Shown piece by piece: positions 61,139 through 64,000 of a DNA stretch of 64,000 bases. Both the position numbers and the translations under genes were made by a program. The notes beneath the pieces were generated by a model, which saw only the letters and a list, made by a program, of their open reading frames with translations, ran no database searches and was not told where the DNA came from. The DNA lies in NCBI RefSeq assembly GCF_963678635.1, contig NC_087063.1:33416682-33480681 (forward strand), written 5' to 3'. The DNA is from Symsagittifera roscoffensis (Eukaryota; Xenacoelomorpha; Acoela; Convolutidae). Within the stretch, counting starts at the first letter, position 1; each line of letters opens with the position of its first letter.

Positions 61139-64000
61139 AAATCCTAGTATGGTTTATCATTGATTATTTCACATGTAATATCGATTTAATCTCACAAGCA
61201 AGAAAAAAAATTGTAGACTCCAAAATTCAACTGACGACACTGTATTAGCAGAACAATCAGATTATATTGGGACCTTGAATGGTCTCATCCACTATTCCTG
61301 AACATGACAACAGATATCTCAAGTCAAGCAATCAGCGCAATCTCAATTAACAAAGACTGTGTTAAAGTATATCCACTCACAACCGACGCAACACCTTTAA
61401 ATTAAAATTCATTTCTACTCGATAGATTAGGAAATTATAGTTTAAACTCAACCCTCATACAACAAGAAAACTTAAATGGAACTAGGAATCTTACACAACA
61501 AGATATTCAAACACCATCACATTTCGCAAATGAAGAAGTAGTTACAACAGTAACAACAACACAACAAATTATCTTACCAATACATCGAAATCTTACAACT
61601 CCAAGACCTGAAAACCCAACCTTACCACCGGTAACATTACAATCTACAGTTAAACCTTCCGTTGTCCCAAAGTATTCACATATGGATTATCAAACGCATA
61701 GACCAATGACAAAACCAACACAAAAACAAAGAAAATTTACTAGAAACAATTTTGCCGAACACAATTATACCTATGTAAATAGACCACAAACATCTAAACC
61801 TCCTCGCACAAATACGCATAATAATTTATTTTTACAAAGACAAAAATTCCAACATCCAATAACAAACTCAGTAAGATTTAATGATTACCCACAAATTTCA
61901 CAAGACCAAAGTGAAAATTATCCATTTTTTCTACAAAACAAAAATAATAAACAGCAAAACCAAAAAAAACTTAAAACACCTTATTACACTCCTAATTATC
62001 TTTCATCAGATGATGAAGATTTTTATGACTAAAATCATCAACAATTTTTACAAAACCGAAAACTCCACTCTTATCACGTAAATCAACCAGATATTTTTGA
62101 ACCATATACACGAGAACAACATATGCGACAATCTAGACCAAATCACGCATCTCAAAATAATAATTGTTATTCACAAAATCCAGTAAATAAAGATTATTAT
62201 CAACCAACACAAATGCAAAATGAAATCCTACTACCTTATTACTTACAACAACATGAAATCACAAAAAGTCAACTTAAAATTTTTTCACAAATGCCAAATG
62301 CCGCAGAATCACTTCATATGACTACGAATCCATATCTAATGGGTGGATCATCAATAACATCAAACAAACCAATGATGGTTTTCACCGGTACAGACCCTGA
62401 ATATTCTGTAGAAGATTATTTAAATGCAGTCACAGCAAATTTAATCTTGAATATAGGACCTGAACCAATAAATACACCACTTCACCAAAATTGGATACAT
62501 ATACGCACAGCGTTATTACAAACCACACTTGATGGCGCAGCTCAAAATTGATTTTCAGTTTACCTATAGATATAAAATCAGAGTGGAAAAGATTCACACA
62601 AGAATTTTCAAAAATGTTTGATTCTGAAAGGAACAAACAACATCAAAGAGTTTTATGCAATGAAATTCGTAGACTACCAAACAAAACGATCAAACAACTA
62701 GCAGTAAAGATCGAAACACTAGTCCGAAAAGCATAATCGCTAAATACTCATGATTATGAAAACACAAAAATGACAGAAATTCTAATGATGACTCTAACAC
62801 CTCAATTACGGAAAACAGCAATCAAAAAGAGAGCATCACATCCTTCCTCAATTCGAGAACCAGATTTAGATTTTTGAAAACTAGAAGATAAACTAGAGCA
62901 AGCAGAAATCAGTATGAAACTAGAAAAAACAGAAAATCTCAAACTACAATATGTTAAAAATATTCGAACCACTACAACACACATAAATAAAATACACAAT
63001 TCAGATACAGATTTATCCGAAAAAGTCATTGAAATTTTGAATATATTTGAGAAAAATCCAAATTTTAAAGGTAAACCAGCATTCAAAAAATGGTGTAACT
63101 ATTGCCGAAGATACGAACATAGCATTGCTGAATGCAGACAAAAACAACACGACAATCAGAATAAACCACAAAAGTACAAAGAACCAAACAAATCATTTTA
63201 TCAAAACATAAAAAAAGATCAAAATCTACCAAATAGAAATATTCACAGTAATAATAGCTCTGGAAAACCTTTTCCAAACAGCTCAAATTATTCAAGAAAT
63301 CAATCACCTTATAACTCTAACTACAGAGGTAGATCACCAGACCAAAGGAATTCACGTAATTTCTCACAAAACAGATATAGTCGATCAAATAGTCGAAATA
63401 CTCAATATCGAAATAATTGTTCACGATCAAACTCAAACAGACCAAGTCATTCGTTTGATACCACTTCCCATTCACACTCTAGGAATAGACACTATTCAAA
63501 TGATAGATCAAGAAATTCATCGTACAATAGACACAGAAATTTTTCCAACAATAGAAATAGAAGCTATTCAAATAATCGAAATCAACGATAAAATAATCGA
63601 TCACGAGATTACTCAAATAACAGATCAAATCGCCAAAGATCTAATTATAACAATTATCAAAATACATCACGAAATAGTTCACAAAATAGGAATTCAAACT
63701 ATAACGATAGACAGAGAAACTACTCTCAATCACCTAATAGAAATAATACACGTTATCTAGATTCTCAAAACGAATACAATAGCAAAATACCAAAATATCA
63801 AAGACGAATAAATCAAGTAGAAGCAACTGAAAAAACAAATTCAGACCCCCCTGGTATTGACAACGCGAAAACTACTGAATTACAATTAAATCACATTAAT
63901 TGCGAATCTACAGACAGTGAAAATGAAACAGAAAACACAATTTTAGTCAACAGTATAGAAGTTGAAAATCACTATGAAACCGTTACGTACGAACTACCTT

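Larger units (their letters stand above)
58196..64000 (+). mobile_element. Left part of an LTR retrotransposon fossil with gag-like region
   Basis: A candidate LTR start TGTGAGTGCTGAAATTACTT at 58196 contains a hairpin (GTGCTGAAATTAC and its complement, 58201-58227). No second LTR is in the window, so this boundary is provisional. Downstream is a capsid-like region at about 62340-62740 (EWKRFTQEFSKMFDSERN, LPNKTIKQLAVKIETLV), then the CCHC zinc knuckle CNYCRRYEHSIAEC at 63090, then a long serine/arginine/asparagine-rich tail. The element continues past the right edge, where protease and polymerase would be expected. It is broken, with several breaks, and the family is LTR, Ty3-like or BEL-like. 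The plus strand is strikingly poor in G. Confidence 0.75.

Overview
The window is AT-rich animal DNA: long introns, few and widely spaced host exons, and many decayed transposable elements. The host genes have GT-AG introns. One is a Shaw/Kv3-type voltage-gated potassium channel and two encode small antibiotic-biosynthesis-monooxygenase (ABM) fold proteins. I read this as an invertebrate metazoan; the sequence alone does not let me name the phylum.

Positions 1-44841 belong to one host gene on the minus strand, the Kv channel. Its start codon is at 44841, with the T1 domain at 44529-44841 and 23776-23925, a linker at 23465-23622, S1 to S3 at 21730-22428, S4 at 20221-20326, S5 and pore helix at 19476-19644, and the first 22 bases of the selectivity-filter exon at 22-1. 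The rest of that exon and the C-terminus lie to the left of the window. The first intron is about 20.6 kb and the last is about 19.5 kb. The last intron holds two complete two-exon genes on the opposite strand (2629-3664 and 15262-19104). They are tandem paralogues encoding single-domain ABM proteins with the same intron position.

The introns are packed with repeats. These are a minus-strand LINE remnant (4500-7690), a recent 1.98-kb tandem duplication of a LINE fragment that already carried a hAT-like MITE (8850-12806), at least five MITE families (several with target-site duplications), AT and GTAT microsatellites, and a decayed protein-primed DNA polymerase B fossil (34960-38830). One hAT-like MITE sits inside the GTAT microsatellite.

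Right of the Kv start codon, 44842-48300 shows nothing recognisable. An old, broken Ty3-type LTR element on the minus strand follows (48303-53671), with a MITE inside one of its LTRs. After it come MITE and dispersed-repeat copies, and a GC-richer block with possible minus-strand exons (56456-57250). From about 58196 to the window end is the left part of another broken LTR element with a gag-like region.

I found no tRNA, rRNA or CRISPR array. The observations I would follow first are the ABM gene pair nested in the Kv intron, the apparent GG splice donor after the S4 exon, and the placement of the polymerase fossil between two hAT-like ends.
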